A program made the position numbers and the translations under genes. Shown in pieces: positions 44,706 to 54,265 of a DNA stretch of 64,000 nucleotides (position 1 is its first letter; the number at the start of each line of letters is the position of its first letter). The notes under the pieces were generated by a model, which was not told the DNA's origin, ran no database searches, and worked only from the letters and a program-made list of their open reading frames with translations. The stretch is from Streptomyces roseoverticillatus (GTDB taxonomy: Bacteria > Actinomycetota > Actinomycetes > Streptomycetales > Streptomycetaceae), in NCBI RefSeq assembly GCF_000719265.1, contig NZ_JOFL01000006.1:248001-312000 (forward strand). The letters run 5' to 3'.

Positions 44706-45436
44706 GGCCGGCCACCTCCGCCCGGGGAGGGGGAACCCGGCCGCGCACCGGACACCGGCTCCCGCTGCGGCGGCACCCGCCGCCCCAGGCGGTCCACCGC
44801 GGCTGCGAAGCGAGTGCCGGGCGCCGCCGCGGCGACGCGCACGGCGTCCGCCGCCGTGTCGACGTCGAGCAGCTCCGGGAGATCCCGGACGCGGAGCCCG
44901 GCCGCCACGAGCCGGCGGCGCTGGGCGGCACCGGTCCCGGCCGTGGACATGGGAACGCCGCGCAGCAGACGGGGTTGCGGTTCGGCCAGCCCCAGGGCCC
45001 AGAAGCCGCCGTCGGCGGCGGGCCCGAACCAGGCGTCGCAGTCCTGCCAGCCCGCCGGGCCCAGGGCCGGGGCCAGCAGGCCCGCCGTGAGCTGCGGGGT
45101 GTCCATGCCGACGAGCAGGGCGGGGCCCGTGCAGGCGGCGAAGGCGGCGGCGAGCCGTTCGTCGAGACCGCCCGCGCACTGCGGCAGGACCTCGAAGCCC
45201 GGCGGCAGCCACGGACCGGGCCGGCCGTCCAGGACGAGGACCCGGCGGCGCGCGGGCACGGCCCGTACGGCCCACAAGGTGTCCGTCAGCGCCGCTTCGG
45301 CCAGCAGAGCCGCCTCGGCGGGCTCGTACGGCGGGGTGAGGCGCGTCTTGACCCGCCCGGGCAGCGGTTCCTTCGCGATGACGAGCAGGGTCGTCGGCCC
45401 GTCCGGGGCCGGGCCCGCGGCGGTGGCCGCGCTCAC
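44687..45436 (-). CDS. DUF2064 / GT-A fold nucleotidyl- or glycosyltransferase-like protein
   Basis: 249 aa; GTG start overlapping the upstream stop by 4 nt (GTGA). The N-terminal TTLLVIAKEPLPGRVKTRLTPPY is the hallmark of the DUF2064/TIGR04282 family, related to MobA and CofC nucleotidyltransferases: an AKxPxPGxxKTRL loop that would hold a nucleotide. LLVGMDTPQL supplies the DxD-like acidic pair and FGPAADGGFWALGL is the second conserved segment. The C-terminal 40 residues are Gly/Pro-rich and probably disordered. Members typically neighbour a GT2 glycosyltransferase, as here, and are thought to act on sugar-nucleotide or glycan intermediates. Confidence 0.78.
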   Translation of the reverse strand: MSAATAAGPAPDGPTTLLVIAKEPLPGRVKTRLTPPYEPAEAALLAEAALTDTLWAVRAVPARRRVLVLDGRPGPWLPPGFEVLPQCAGGLDERLAAAFAACTGPALLVGMDTPQLTAGLLAPALGPAGWQDCDAWFGPAADGGFWALGLAEPQPRLLRGVPMSTAGTGAAQRRRLVAAGLRVRDLPELLDVDTAADAVRVAAAAPGTRFAAAVDRLGRRVPPQREPVSGARPGSPSPGGGGRPCRPAN

Positions 45437-46131
45437 CCGGCCGTCACCTCCAGCGGCACGGCGGGCGCCCGGAGCACGGCGCGCATGTCCCGCACGGCGC
45501 GCCAAGTGCCGCGCCAGGTGCCGGTCACCTTCGAGCGACCGGTACGGGGCAGGTAGGGGACGTCGGTCTCCGTCACCCGCCACCCGGCGTCGGCGGCACG
45601 CACCACCATCTCCAAGGGGTAGCCGCTGCGGCGGTCGGTCAGGCCGAGGCCCAGCAGGGCCTCCCGGCGCGCGACGCGCATGGGGCCCAGGTCGTGCAGC
45701 CGCAGCCCGGTGCGCCGGTGGAGCATCCGGGCCAGCGCCGCGTTGCCGAGGCGGGCGTGGAGCGGCCACGCCCCGCGCCCCTGCGGGCGGCGGCGGCCGA
45801 GCACCAGATCGGCGTCGCCGGCGCGGACCGCCGCCGCGAGGCCGGGCAGCAGGCCGGGGTCGAGCGAGGCGTCGCAGTCGCAGAAGCACACGAGATCGGC
45901 CTCGGCGGCGGCCAGTCCGGCGTGGCACGCCGCGCCGAAGCCGCGGCGCGCCTCGTGGACGACGGTCGCACCGAGGGAACGGGCCAGGTCCGCCGAGCCG
46001 TCGCGGGAGCCGTTGTCGACGACGATGGCCCGCCAGCCGGCGGGCACCCGGGCCAGGACCCGGGGCAGGGCCGCCGCTTCGTCGAGACAGGGCAGCACGA
46101 CGTCCGCGGTGGGAGTGGTGGAGTGAGTCAC
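45433..46131 (-). CDS. GT2-family glycosyltransferase (dolichyl-phosphate-mannose-synthase-like)
   Basis: 232 aa. Start at GTG 46131 chosen because TAGGGT (46139-46144) lies exactly 7 nt upstream, a leaderless arrangement; an in-frame GTG at 46140 is the alternative. GT-A signatures: ADVVLPCLDEAAALPRVLARV, AIVVDNGSRDGSADLARSLG (UDP/GDP binding), CDCDASLDPGLLPGL with the DxD-type acidic motif, and HDLGPMRVARREALLGLGL. No transmembrane segment, so cytosolic or peripheral. It could load a polyprenyl phosphate with a sugar used by the GT87-like enzyme. First gene of the leftward operon, divergent from the response regulator. Confidence 0.82.
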   Translation of the reverse strand: MTHSTTPTADVVLPCLDEAAALPRVLARVPAGWRAIVVDNGSRDGSADLARSLGATVVHEARRGFGAACHAGLAAAEADLVCFCDCDASLDPGLLPGLAAAVRAGDADLVLGRRRPQGRGAWPLHARLGNAALARMLHRRTGLRLHDLGPMRVARREALLGLGLTDRRSGYPLEMVVRAADAGWRVTETDVPYLPRTGRSKVTGTWRGTWRAVRDMRAVLRAPAVPLEVTAG

Positions 46132-46175
46132 GATGCTCACCCTACGGAGCAAATTCCGGCATTTCGGACGCCGGA

Positions 46176-46194
46176 TCCTTACGAAACGAGGACG
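46176..46194 (-). promoter_or_regulatory. Candidate response-regulator operator between GT2 and the two-component system
   Basis: Minus-strand CGTCCTCGTTTCGTAAGGA, 17/19 identical to the element at 42174-42192, with the same orientation and the same 45-nt distance to its downstream start (GT2 GTG at 46131). It is nested in a longer direct repeat on the plus strand (GGACGCCGGATCC 46166-46178; GGACGCCGATCC 46190-46201). It also lies 61 nt upstream of the response-regulator gene, so autoregulation is possible. Confidence 0.55.
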
Positions 46195-46254
46195 CCGATC
46201 CGCGGAGGGGGAGGCCCGGCCCCGCCGTCTCCCGGCCGGTGCGAGGCTGGAGGC

Positions 46255-47056
<802 letters not shown>

Positions 47057-47064
<8 letters not shown>

Positions 47065-48184
47065 CATCGTGCTGATCGCCCTCTACGCCCTCGCCGGAGC
47101 GACCGCGGCCGGAGCGCTCGGCGCGCTCGCCCTGCGGCTGCTCCGGCACCGCTCGGTCGCCGTGTCCCTGACGGTCGTGGCCGCCGTGTCGGTGACGGCG
47201 ATGCTGGCCGGAACGCTGACCGTGGCCTGGGCGATGTTCCTGTCCTCGCACGACCTGACCGTCGTGACGACGGTGTGCGCCATGGCCGCCGTGGTCTCCC
47301 TGGCCACCGCGCTGCTGCTCGGCCGCTGGGTCGTGGCCCGCAGCAACGCCCTGACCCTGGCCGCGCGGGACTTCGGCCGCAGCGGCAGCTTCGCGGCCCC
47401 GGACGGCAACGCCACCGCCGAACTGGCCGCGCTCGGGCGGGAACTGGCCGCCACCAGCGCCAAACTGGAGGAGTCCCGGGAACGGGAGCGCGCCCTCGAC
47501 GCCTCGCGCCGCGAACTCGTGGCCTGGATCTCGCACGACCTGCGCACCCCGCTGGCCGGGCTGCGCGCCATGGCGGAGGCCCTGGAGGACGGCGTCGTCG
47601 AGGACCCGGCGCGGTACCACCGGCAGATCCGCACCGAGACCGACCGGCTCAACGGGATGGTGAGCGACCTCTTCGAGCTCTCCCGCATCCACGCGGGCAC
47701 GCTCTCCCTCAGCCCGAGCCGGATGTCCGTGTACGACCTGGTGGGCGACGCCCTCGCCGGGGCCGAGCCGCTGGCCCGCGAACACGGCGTCCGTCTGGTC
47801 GGGGAGAACCTCGGGGAAGAGGCGGACGGCGTGCCCGTCGAGGTCGACGGCCGGGAGATGACCCGGGTCCTGGGCAACCTCCTGGTCAACGCCATCCGCC
47901 ACACACCCGCCGACGGCACCGTCGCGATCGCCGCGCGGCACGAGGAGGCGACGGACACGGTCGTCCTGTCCGTCACCGACGCCTGCGGCGGCATCTCCGA
48001 GGAGGACCTGCCCCGCGTCTTCGACACGGGCTGGCGGGGCTCCGAGGCCCGCACGCCGCCCGCGGGCGCGGGCCTCGGCCTGGCGATCGTGCGCGGCATC
48101 GTCGAGGCCCACGCGGGACGCGCGACGGTCTGCAACGTGCGGGGCGGCTGCCGGTTCGAGGTCGTCCTGCCGGCAGCGCCGTAG
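47057..48184 (+). CDS. Sensor histidine kinase (HAMP-HisKA-HATPase)
   Basis: 375 aa; ATG 47057 overlaps the regulator stop, with GAAGAGG upstream. Two membrane helices (about 3-25 DIVLIALYALAGATAAGALG and 34-60 VSLTVVAAVSVTAMLAGTL), with a third (TVVTTVCAMAAVVSLATALLLG) just before the HAMP-like linker (VVARSNALTLAARDFG). The H-box is ELVAWISHDLRTPLAGLRAM. ATPase N-box NLLVNAIRHTPADG, G1 DACGGISEEDLPRVFD, G2 GAGLGLAIVRGIV. The extracytoplasmic part is tiny, so it likely senses a membrane or envelope signal rather than a bound solute. Partner of the preceding regulator; ends at a bidirectional terminator. Confidence 0.92.
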
Positions 48185-48205
48185 CGCCTGCCTCAAGCCC
48201 ACGGC

Positions 48206-48240
48206 AGCCCGGGCACCGGCACGAGGCCGGTGCCCGGGCT
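48206..48240. terminator. Bidirectional terminator
   Basis: A perfect 15-bp stem (AGCCCGGGCACCGGC and complement) with a 5-nt loop ACGAG, between the convergent kinase and epimerase genes. Confidence 0.88.
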
Positions 48241-48246
48241 CGCGCG

Positions 48247-49308
48247 TCACCCGCTCGCCGGCCGCCGCTGCGGGGCGTGCGCGAACTCCGCCATGCCCGC
48301 CGCGAAGTCCACCTGCGGACACCAGCCGAACTCCTCGCGGAGCCGCCGCGAGGTCGCCGTGATGTGCCGGACGTCCCCGAGCCGGAACTCGCCGGTGACC
48401 ACGGGGTCCGGCCCGCCGCGGGCCCCGCTCAGGGCTCGGGCCATGTCACCGATCGTGCGGGGCGTGTCGCTCCCGCAGTTGTACGTCCGCGAGCTTCCCG
48501 CGGGACGGGCGCCGAGCCCCTCCAGCGCGAGGACGTTCGCCATGGCCACGTCGCGGACGTGCACGAAGTCCCTGCGCTGGCGCCCGTCCTCGAAGACGCG
48601 CGGCGCCTCGCCCCGCGCGAGGGCCGAGCGGAAGAACGAGGCGACACCCGCGTACGGGGTGTCGCGCGGCATCCCCGGCCCGTAGACGTTGTGGTAGCGC
48701 AGCGACACGGCACGGCCGCCCGTCATCCGCGCCCACGAGGACGCCAGGTGCTCCTGGGCGAGCTTCGTCGTCGCGTACACGTTGCGCGGGTCGGCCGCGG
48801 CGTCCTCGCCGACGAGCCCCGGCGCGAGCTGCCTGCCGCAGCGCGGGCACAGGGGCTCGAAGCGGCCCGCTTCGAGGTCCCCGGCCCGCCGGGGCCCGGG
48901 GCGGACGGGGCCGTGCTCCGCGCAGTCGTAGCGCCCCTCGCCGTAGACCACCATGGACCCGGCCAGGACGAGACCGCGCACCCCGGCACCGGCCATCGCC
49001 GCCAGCAGCACGGCCGTGCCGTGGTCGTTGCAGCTCACATAGGCCGGAGCGTCGGCGAAGTCCTTGCCCAGACCGACCATCGCCGCCTGGTGACAGACGG
49101 CGTCGACACCGCGCAGCGCCCGAGCGGCACCGGCGGGATCGCGTACGTCGGCCTCGCACCAGGCCACGCCCTCGGGCACGGGAGGCCGCACCGGGTGGGC
49201 GGCGGGCAGCAGGGCGTCGAGGACGACGGGGTCGTGCCCCCGGGCGAGCAGGGCGGAAACGATGTGCGAGCCGATGAAGCCCGCTCCTCCGGTGACGAGT
49301 ACGCGCAT
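48247..49308 (-). CDS. NAD-dependent sugar-nucleotide epimerase/dehydratase (extended SDR)
   Basis: 353 aa; ATG 49308 chosen because TAACGT lies 7 nt upstream (leaderless) and the NAD motif RVLVTGGAGFIGSH starts at residue 2. Catalytic Ser region LAGSMVVYGEG and YxxxK in VYATTKLAQEHL identify an extended SDR acting on NDP-sugars. A Cys-x-x-Cys insert (PLCPRCGRQL, about residue 170) precedes it; a second Cys pair is not evident, so zinc binding is unproven. RRDFVHVRDVA is the conserved substrate-binding segment. Likely supplies an NDP-sugar for the nearby glycosyltransferases. Confidence 0.88.
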   Translation of the reverse strand: MRVLVTGGAGFIGSHIVSALLARGHDPVVLDALLPAAHPVRPPVPEGVAWCEADVRDPAGAARALRGVDAVCHQAAMVGLGKDFADAPAYVSCNDHGTAVLLAAMAGAGVRGLVLAGSMVVYGEGRYDCAEHGPVRPGPRRAGDLEAGRFEPLCPRCGRQLAPGLVGEDAAADPRNVYATTKLAQEHLASSWARMTGGRAVSLRYHNVYGPGMPRDTPYAGVASFFRSALARGEAPRVFEDGRQRRDFVHVRDVAMANVLALEGLGARPAGSSRTYNCGSDTPRTIGDMARALSGARGGPDPVVTGEFRLGDVRHITATSRRLREEFGWCPQVDFAAGMAEFAHAPQRRPASG

Positions 49309-49404
49309 GCGTCCGACGTTAGGGCCGCCGGCGGCCACCCGGCCCGGCTGCGCGCGGTACGTCACCACTCCGTAAGAAGCCTTGCCCACCGGCCCGTACG
49401 CTCC
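49309..49404 (-). promoter_or_regulatory. Leaderless promoter and weaker CGT-repeat element for the epimerase
   Basis: TAACGT (minus strand, 49316-49321) sits 7 nt from the ATG. At 49360-49378 the plus-strand CGTCACCACTCCGTAAGAA matches the 42.2-kb element at 14 of 19 positions and keeps both CGT half-sites 11 bp apart, but in reverse orientation relative to its gene. Confidence 0.45.
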
Positions 49405-49770
49405 TCAGTTCTGCGTCAGTACCTCCCGGAGCACGGCCGCCGCGCTGATGTCGCGGCTCTTGGTCGCGGTCAGCAGGGTGAGCGTGCCGTGCCCGGACAG
49501 CTCCCTGAGGTGCCGGAGAGCGGCCTCGTGGGGTTCGTCGCGGAGTTCGGTGCGGTAGCGGCGGGCGAACTCCTCGAAGCGGGCGGGGTCGTGCCCGTAC
49601 CACTTGCGCAGCCCGGTGGAGGGCGCGACGTCCTTGCACCACTCGTCCAGCGCGGCCGCTTCCTTGCTCAGCCCGCGCGGCCAGATGCGGTCGACGAGCA
49701 CCCGGCTGCCGTCCGCCTCTCCGGGCGGATCGTAGACCCTCCGCATCTGCACCCGCCGTGACCGCGCCAT
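49405..49770 (-). CDS. DUF488 (YeaO-like) family protein
   Basis: 121 aa; the ATG at 49770 gives the usual family start. Conserved features: RRVYDPPG, RVLVDRIWPRGLSKEAAALDEWCKDVAPS, LRKWYGHDPARFEEFARRYRTEL and the C-terminal TLLTATKSRDISAAAVL, matching YeaO-type DUF488 proteins almost end to end. The LVDRIWPRG and single Cys in DEWCKD are typical. Biochemical role unknown. Divergent from the P-loop kinase gene. Confidence 0.85.
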   Translation of the reverse strand: MARSRRVQMRRVYDPPGEADGSRVLVDRIWPRGLSKEAAALDEWCKDVAPSTGLRKWYGHDPARFEEFARRYRTELRDEPHEAALRHLRELSGHGTLTLLTATKSRDISAAAVLREVLTQN

Positions 49771-49925
49771 GAGCCCATCGTCGTCGCCGGGCGGCCGGAA
49801 CGCACCCGGAGCGGCGGCGCGGCGGACCGGCAGGGCAATTCCTTTGCCCGGCCGCAGGATCGGAGGAAGGATCGGCTCCGGGGACGGGACCGTCGCCCCA
49901 CGACGCGACAAGGAGTAAAGGACGC

Positions 49926-50480
49926 ATGCCGGAAACCTCGTTCCAGGGCCAGGACGTCGACACCGCACGACCCGCCTCCGCCGCCTATCTCGTCATCGGC
50001 ATCCCGGGGTCGGGGAAGAGCTCGGTGTCGGCGGGGCTGGCCCGCCGGTTCGCCCTCGGCGCGCACATCGAGGGCGACCACCTCCAGGAACTGATCGTCG
50101 CGGGAGGCCGCCTGCCCTCGCCGGAGGCGGACCTCGAAGCCGACCGCCAGCTGCTGCTGAGGGCCCGCAACGCGTCGGTCCTGGCGCGTAGTTTCCATGC
50201 CGCGGGCGTCGTCCCGGTCATCGACGACGTCGTCGTCCGGCGCGCACACCTCGACTTCTACCTGGAGCACCTGAAGGACCTGCCGCTGCGCCTGATCGTC
50301 CTCGCGCCGTCGGCGGAGGTCGTCGCCCGGCGGGTGGCCGAGCGGGACAAGGTGCTGGCGGACGACTGGTCGTTCCTGGACGAGGCGATGCGCACCGAGC
50401 TCGGCGGCCGGGGCACGTGGTTCGACACCTCCCGGATGACCCTGGAGGAGACGGTCGACGCCGTCCTGGCGAAGGGCTGA
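49926..50480 (+). CDS. P-loop small-molecule kinase / chloramphenicol-phosphotransferase-like
   Basis: 184 aa; the ATG follows AAGGAG about 10 nt upstream. Walker A is LVIGIPGSGKSSV (residues about 22-34); EGDHLQELIV and VIDDVVVRRAHLDFYLEHL supply the acidic residues and helix typical of AAA_33 / chloramphenicol phosphotransferase and shikimate-kinase-like small kinases. RRVAERDK forms the Arg-rich lid and TWFDTSRMTLEETVDAVL is the C-terminal signature of the group. Phosphorylates an unknown small molecule. Confidence 0.8.
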   Translation: MPETSFQGQDVDTARPASAAYLVIGIPGSGKSSVSAGLARRFALGAHIEGDHLQELIVAGGRLPSPEADLEADRQLLLRARNASVLARSFHAAGVVPVIDDVVVRRAHLDFYLEHLKDLPLRLIVLAPSAEVVARRVAERDKVLADDWSFLDEAMRTELGGRGTWFDTSRMTLEETVDAVLAKG

Positions 50481-50514
50481 TGGTCCAGCATCCCGGCAGC
50501 GAAGACGATGGGAC

Positions 50515-50565
50515 ATCTTCTGAAGATCCAGGGATATTCATCGGCTCATTCGATCTCCCTAACGT
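50515..50565 (+). promoter_or_regulatory. Promoter and candidate operator for the MDR oxidoreductase
   Basis: A 13-bp palindrome ATCTTC-T-GAAGAT (50515-50527) is followed by TTCATC (50537-50542) and, after 17 bp, TAACGT (50560-50565), a reasonable -35/-10 pair. The palindrome lies just upstream of -35, where the AraC-type regulator encoded downstream, or another factor, could act. Confidence 0.5.
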
Positions 50566-50603
50566 GGGGTGCACAACAGGAACCCACCAGGGAGAGACCC
50601 ACC

Positions 50604-51530
50604 ATGCGCGCTGTCATCCAGAAGTCCTTCGGAGGCCCCGAGGTCCTGGAGGTCGCCGAGATCGACCGTCCCACCCCGCTTCCCGGGGAGGTCCTCGTCC
50701 GGGTCCGCGCCAGTTCCGTGAACCCGGTGGACGTGGGCGTCCGGTCCGGTGCCTACCCGCTGCTCGGCGAGCCGCCCTTCGGGGTCGGCTGGGACATCTC
50801 CGGCGTCGTCGAGGAGGCCGGCGCCGGGGCCCGCTTCCGGCCGGGGGACGAGGTGTACGGCATGCCGTTCTTCCCGCGCGCCGCCACGGCCTACGCCGAA
50901 TACGTCGCCGTGCCCTCCCGCCAGGTGGCCCGCAAGCCCGCGACCCTGGACCACGTGCACTCCGCCGCCCTCCCGCTCGCCGCGCTCACGGCCTGGCAGG
51001 GCCTGGTGGACGCCGCGGGGCTCGGCGAGGGGCAGCGGGTGCTGATCCACCGCGCGGCCGGCGGCGTCGGGCACCTCGCCGTCCAGATCGCCAAGGCCCG
51101 CGGTGCCCACGTGACCGCCCTGGCGAGCTCCCCCAAGCACGAGTTCGTCCGGGGCCTGGGCGCCGACGAGGTCATCGACTACCGCACCACCGACTACACC
51201 GAGGCCGTCAAGGACGCCGACGTCGTCTTCGACTCCTCGTCCGAGGGCGTGCGCGCCCTGTCCGTCCTGCGCCCCGGCGGCACGCTCGTCAGCATCATGG
51301 AGCACGGGGACCGGGAGCTCGCCGCCCGGATCGAGGCCGCCGGCCGCCGCTTCGCCGGCATCGCCGTCGAGCCCGACTACGCCTCGCTGGAGGCGATCGC
51401 CGCCCTCGTGGACGCCGGCCGCATCCGCCCCCACGTCGCCGGGACGTTCCCGCTCGCCGAGGCGGCCACGGCCCACGAGCGGGTCGCGTCGGGACGGACC
51501 CAGGGGAAGATCGTCCTGACCGTCGACTGA
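50604..51530 (+). CDS. Zinc-independent MDR NADPH:quinone oxidoreductase-like
   Basis: 308 aa; GGGAG precedes the ATG. Medium-chain dehydrogenase/reductase fold: GroES-like N-terminal domain (residues 1-120, GEVLVRVRASSVNPVDVGVRSG, GVGWDISGVVEEAGAGARFRPGDEVYG) without the zinc-ligand Cys/His set, then the NADPH Rossmann domain (VLIHRAAGGVGHLAVQIAKARGAHV). This is the quinone oxidoreductase / enoyl-reductase-like subclass. Substrate unknown. The AraC regulator 58 nt downstream in the same direction probably controls it. Confidence 0.87.
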   Translation: MRAVIQKSFGGPEVLEVAEIDRPTPLPGEVLVRVRASSVNPVDVGVRSGAYPLLGEPPFGVGWDISGVVEEAGAGARFRPGDEVYGMPFFPRAATAYAEYVAVPSRQVARKPATLDHVHSAALPLAALTAWQGLVDAAGLGEGQRVLIHRAAGGVGHLAVQIAKARGAHVTALASSPKHEFVRGLGADEVIDYRTTDYTEAVKDADVVFDSSSEGVRALSVLRPGGTLVSIMEHGDRELAARIEAAGRRFAGIAVEPDYASLEAIAALVDAGRIRPHVAGTFPLAEAATAHERVASGRTQGKIVLTVD

Positions 51531-51588
51531 CCCGTTGACCGGTCTGAGCACGCCGTAGGCTGGGCGCCCGGTGGGAGAGGGGACGGCA

Positions 51589-52524
51589 GTGGACATCCTG
51601 AGCGAGACGCTGGGCTCGATGCGGACCGGCCTGCCCAGGTCCGTCCGCACCCACGGTCGCGCCCCCTGGGGCCTGCGCCTCTCCCCGGTCGCCGGCGCCG
51701 GCTTCCACGTGGTCCTCTACGGCACCTGCTGGCTCGTCCCCGAGGGGGACGCGCCGCACGCGCAGCCGATCGCCCTCAGCCCGGGCGACGTGGTCTTCCT
51801 GCGCGACGGCCGGGGGCACGTCCTCGCCGACCACCCCTCCACCCCGCCCCAGGAGGCGCAGCCCGCGGAGTTCCGCCCGGGCGCGCCGCTCGGCACGGTC
51901 ACGATCGGCGCCGACGGCCCCAGCACCAGCCTCCTGTGCGGCCACTACCACCTGGACCAGGGGCGCCCCCACCCCCTGGTGCGGCAGCTCCCCGAGATCA
52001 TCCACCTGTCCACCCGGCACGGCCGCCACTCCGAACTGTGCGCCGCCGTCCAGCTCCTCGGCTCGGAGCTGGAGAACCCCCGCATCGGATCGGCCGGCAT
52101 CGTCCCCGCGCTGATCGACTCGCTGCTCCTCTACATCCTGCGCGCCTGGATCGAGGACCAGCCGGCGACGGAGGCCAGGGGCTGGGCCGCCGCGCTCAGC
52201 GACTCCGCGGTGGCGCCGGCCCTCGCCGCCGTCCACGAGGCCCCGGCCGCACCGTGGACGGTCGAGTCCCTGGCCGGCCGGGCGGGCCTGTCCCGCGCGG
52301 CCTTCTCACGCCGCTTCACCGCCCTCGTGGGCGAGCCGCCCATGGCCTATCTGACCCGCTGGCGGATGACCACGGCCGCCAGGCTGCTGCGCGAGTCCGA
52401 TGCCCCGCTCGCGACCGTCGCGGCCCGCTCCGGGTACGGCTCCGAGTACGCCTTCGCCAAGGCGTTCAAGCGCGAGTACGGCCAGGCCCCCGGCGGCTAC
52501 CGCCGCAACGCACGCGCCGTCTGA
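51589..52524 (+). CDS. AraC-family regulator with cupin-type N-terminal domain
   Basis: 311 aa from the GTG at 51589 (GAGAGGGGACG about 8 nt upstream); an in-frame GTG at 51571 would add six residues. The N-terminal 160 residues form a cupin-like sensing domain (LSPGDVVFLRDGRGHVLAD). The C-terminal AraC DNA-binding domain has both HTHs: WTVESLAGRAGLSRAAFSRRFTALVGEPP and APLATVAARSGYGSEYAFAKAFKREYGQAPGGYRR. Members of this group usually regulate an adjacent oxidoreductase gene, here the MDR gene upstream. Confidence 0.88.
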   Translation: MDILSETLGSMRTGLPRSVRTHGRAPWGLRLSPVAGAGFHVVLYGTCWLVPEGDAPHAQPIALSPGDVVFLRDGRGHVLADHPSTPPQEAQPAEFRPGAPLGTVTIGADGPSTSLLCGHYHLDQGRPHPLVRQLPEIIHLSTRHGRHSELCAAVQLLGSELENPRIGSAGIVPALIDSLLLYILRAWIEDQPATEARGWAAALSDSAVAPALAAVHEAPAAPWTVESLAGRAGLSRAAFSRRFTALVGEPPMAYLTRWRMTTAARLLRESDAPLATVAARSGYGSEYAFAKAFKREYGQAPGGYRRNARAV

Positions 52525-52805
52525 AATAGGCGGCCTGACAGTACGTTATCGGCCACCTCGGCCGCACTCCCAGATCATGGCATAGCGGATATCGCCACCG
52601 CTCCCACCAGCACCGGGCCCGCATCGCGCCGCACGAGTCCCATTCGAGTGATGGCGCAAAAGCGACGGTACGGTCCCAGCCGTCTCGACCAACATCATTA
52701 CGCGCTGCTTCACTTGCGCGGCAGGAGCCCCATAGCCCGAACGGGCTAATCCGGGGGCTCCTTCTTGACGCACGCGCCCAGACGGACCAGAGGGAAAGGA
52801 CCGGG
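52525..52805. other. Intergenic region upstream of the 2-methylisoborneol operon
   Basis: 281 bp with GC content visibly lower than the flanks. Besides the nested hairpin it contains TTGACG at 52765-52770 without a matching -10, and AT-rich stretches near 52525-52600. No open frame with coding character was seen. Confidence 0.45.
52724..52761 (+). promoter_or_regulatory. Nested inverted repeat / strong hairpin upstream of the encapsulin operon
   Basis: Outer arms GGAGCCCC (52724-52731) and GGGGCTCC (52754-52761) enclose an inner perfect repeat TAGCCCG-AA-CGGGCTA (52733-52748). It lies in the 280-bp, relatively AT-rich region before the encapsulin gene, 44 nt upstream of its ATG. It may be a dyad operator or an RNA hairpin in the leader. 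The RBS for the encapsulin is AAAGGA. Confidence 0.6.
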
Positions 52806-54233
52806 ATGCCGACCGCAGCGCACCGGCAGCAGCCGGAGCAGCCCGAGCAGCAGGCGGGCCGGGCACAGCTCAGCCTGGGGATCGCCGCTGCGCGGAACCT
52901 CGCGACCACCACCAAGACCGCCCCGCAGATGCAGGGCGTCAGCTCGCGGTGGCTGCTGCGCACCCTGCCCTGGGTCGAGGTGAAGGGCGGCACGTACCGC
53001 GTCAACCGGCGCCTGGTGTACGAGGTCGGCGACGGCCGGGTCACCTTCGTCCAGGAAGGGGCCGCGGTCAAGGTCGTCCCGGCCGAGCTGGGCGAACTGC
53101 CGCTGCTGCGCGGGTTCGACGACGCCGAGGCGCTGCGGGCGCTGGCCGAGCGCTGCCGGCAGGAGGAGTACGAGCCCGGTCAGGTGATCGCCGAACGCGG
53201 CCGCACCGTCGACCACGTCTACCTCATCGCGCACGGCAAGGTCGAGAAGGCGGGCACCGGCAAGTACGGCGAGGAGACCCGGCGCGGTGTGCTCGCCGAC
53301 GGCGGCTTCTTCGGCGGCCGGGCCGTGGCCGCGACGCCCGGCACCTGGGAGTTCACGGCGCGCGCGATGACGGCGTGCACCGTACTGGCCCTGCCCCGTG
53401 CCGCGTACGAGGAGGTGGCGGGCCGCAACGAGCGGCTGCGCGCCCACGTCCGCCGGCGCGAGGCCGAGCAGGACCGCCCGCAGAACAAGAAGGGCGAGGC
53501 GGAGATCGCCCTCGCCTCCGGGCACACCGGCGCGCCCGTGCTGCCCGGCACCTTCGTCGACTACGAACTCTCCCCGCGCGAGTACGAGCTGAGCGTGGCC
53601 CAGACGGTCCTGCGGGTGCACAGCCGCGTCGCCGACCTCTACAACGAGCCGATGGACCAGGTCGAGCAGCAGCTGCGGCTGACCATCGAGGCCCTGCGCG
53701 AGCGCCAGGAGTCCGAGCTCGTCAACAACCCCGAGTTCGGCCTGCTGCACAACGCCGACCACAGCCAGCGCATCTCCACCCACTCCGGCCCGCCCACCCC
53801 CGACGACATGGACGAGCTGCTGAGCATGCGGCGCGGGACCAAGGCGTTCTTCGCCCACCCCCGGGCCGTCTCCGCCTTCGCCCGCGAGTGCAACAAGCGG
53901 GGCCTCGCCTTCGACAGCGCCGACGTGGGCGGCCACGCGGTGCCCGCGTGGCGCGGCGTGCCGATCCTCCCCTGCGGCAAGATCCCCGTCTCGGAAGAAG
54001 GCACCTCCTCCATCCTCGCCCTGCGCCTGGGCGAGGCCGAGGAGGGCGTGGTCGGCCTGCGGCAGACCGGCATCCCCGACGAGTACGAGCCCGGCCTGAA
54101 CGTGCGCTTCATGGGCATCAACGACCAGGCCCTCATCTCCTACCTGGTCAGCACCTACTACTCGGCGGCCGTCCTCGTGCCCGACGCGCTCGGCGTCCTC
54201 GAGAACGCCGAGGTCTTCCACACCCCGTCCTGA
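52806..54233 (+). CDS. Family 2B encapsulin shell protein with cNMP-binding-like domain (EshA-like)
   Basis: 475 aa; AAAGGA before the ATG. The N-terminal arm (1-30) is Gln/Pro-rich; [46 protein letters not shown] is the conserved start of Actinobacterial encapsulin-like shells formerly called EshA. Residues about 100-205 are an inserted cyclic-nucleotide-binding-like domain ([32 protein letters not shown]). The HK97-fold part follows: [75 protein letters not shown], and a C-terminal [34 protein letters not shown]. First gene of the operon with the cyclase and methyltransferase, so the cyclase is its likely cargo. The nucleotide ligand, if any, is unknown. Confidence 0.9.
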   Translation: MPTAAHRQQPEQPEQQAGRAQLSLGIAAARNLATTTKTAPQMQGVSSRWLLRTLPWVEVKGGTYRVNRRLVYEVGDGRVTFVQEGAAVKVVPAELGELPLLRGFDDAEALRALAERCRQEEYEPGQVIAERGRTVDHVYLIAHGKVEKAGTGKYGEETRRGVLADGGFFGGRAVAATPGTWEFTARAMTACTVLALPRAAYEEVAGRNERLRAHVRRREAEQDRPQNKKGEAEIALASGHTGAPVLPGTFVDYELSPREYELSVAQTVLRVHSRVADLYNEPMDQVEQQLRLTIEALRERQESELVNNPEFGLLHNADHSQRISTHSGPPTPDDMDELLSMRRGTKAFFAHPRAVSAFARECNKRGLAFDSADVGGHAVPAWRGVPILPCGKIPVSEEGTSSILALRLGEAEEGVVGLRQTGIPDEYEPGLNVRFMGINDQALISYLVSTYYSAAVLVPDALGVLENAEVFHTPS

Positions 54234-54265
54234 CGGGCACCGCCCCCGGCACAGAGAGAAGAACC

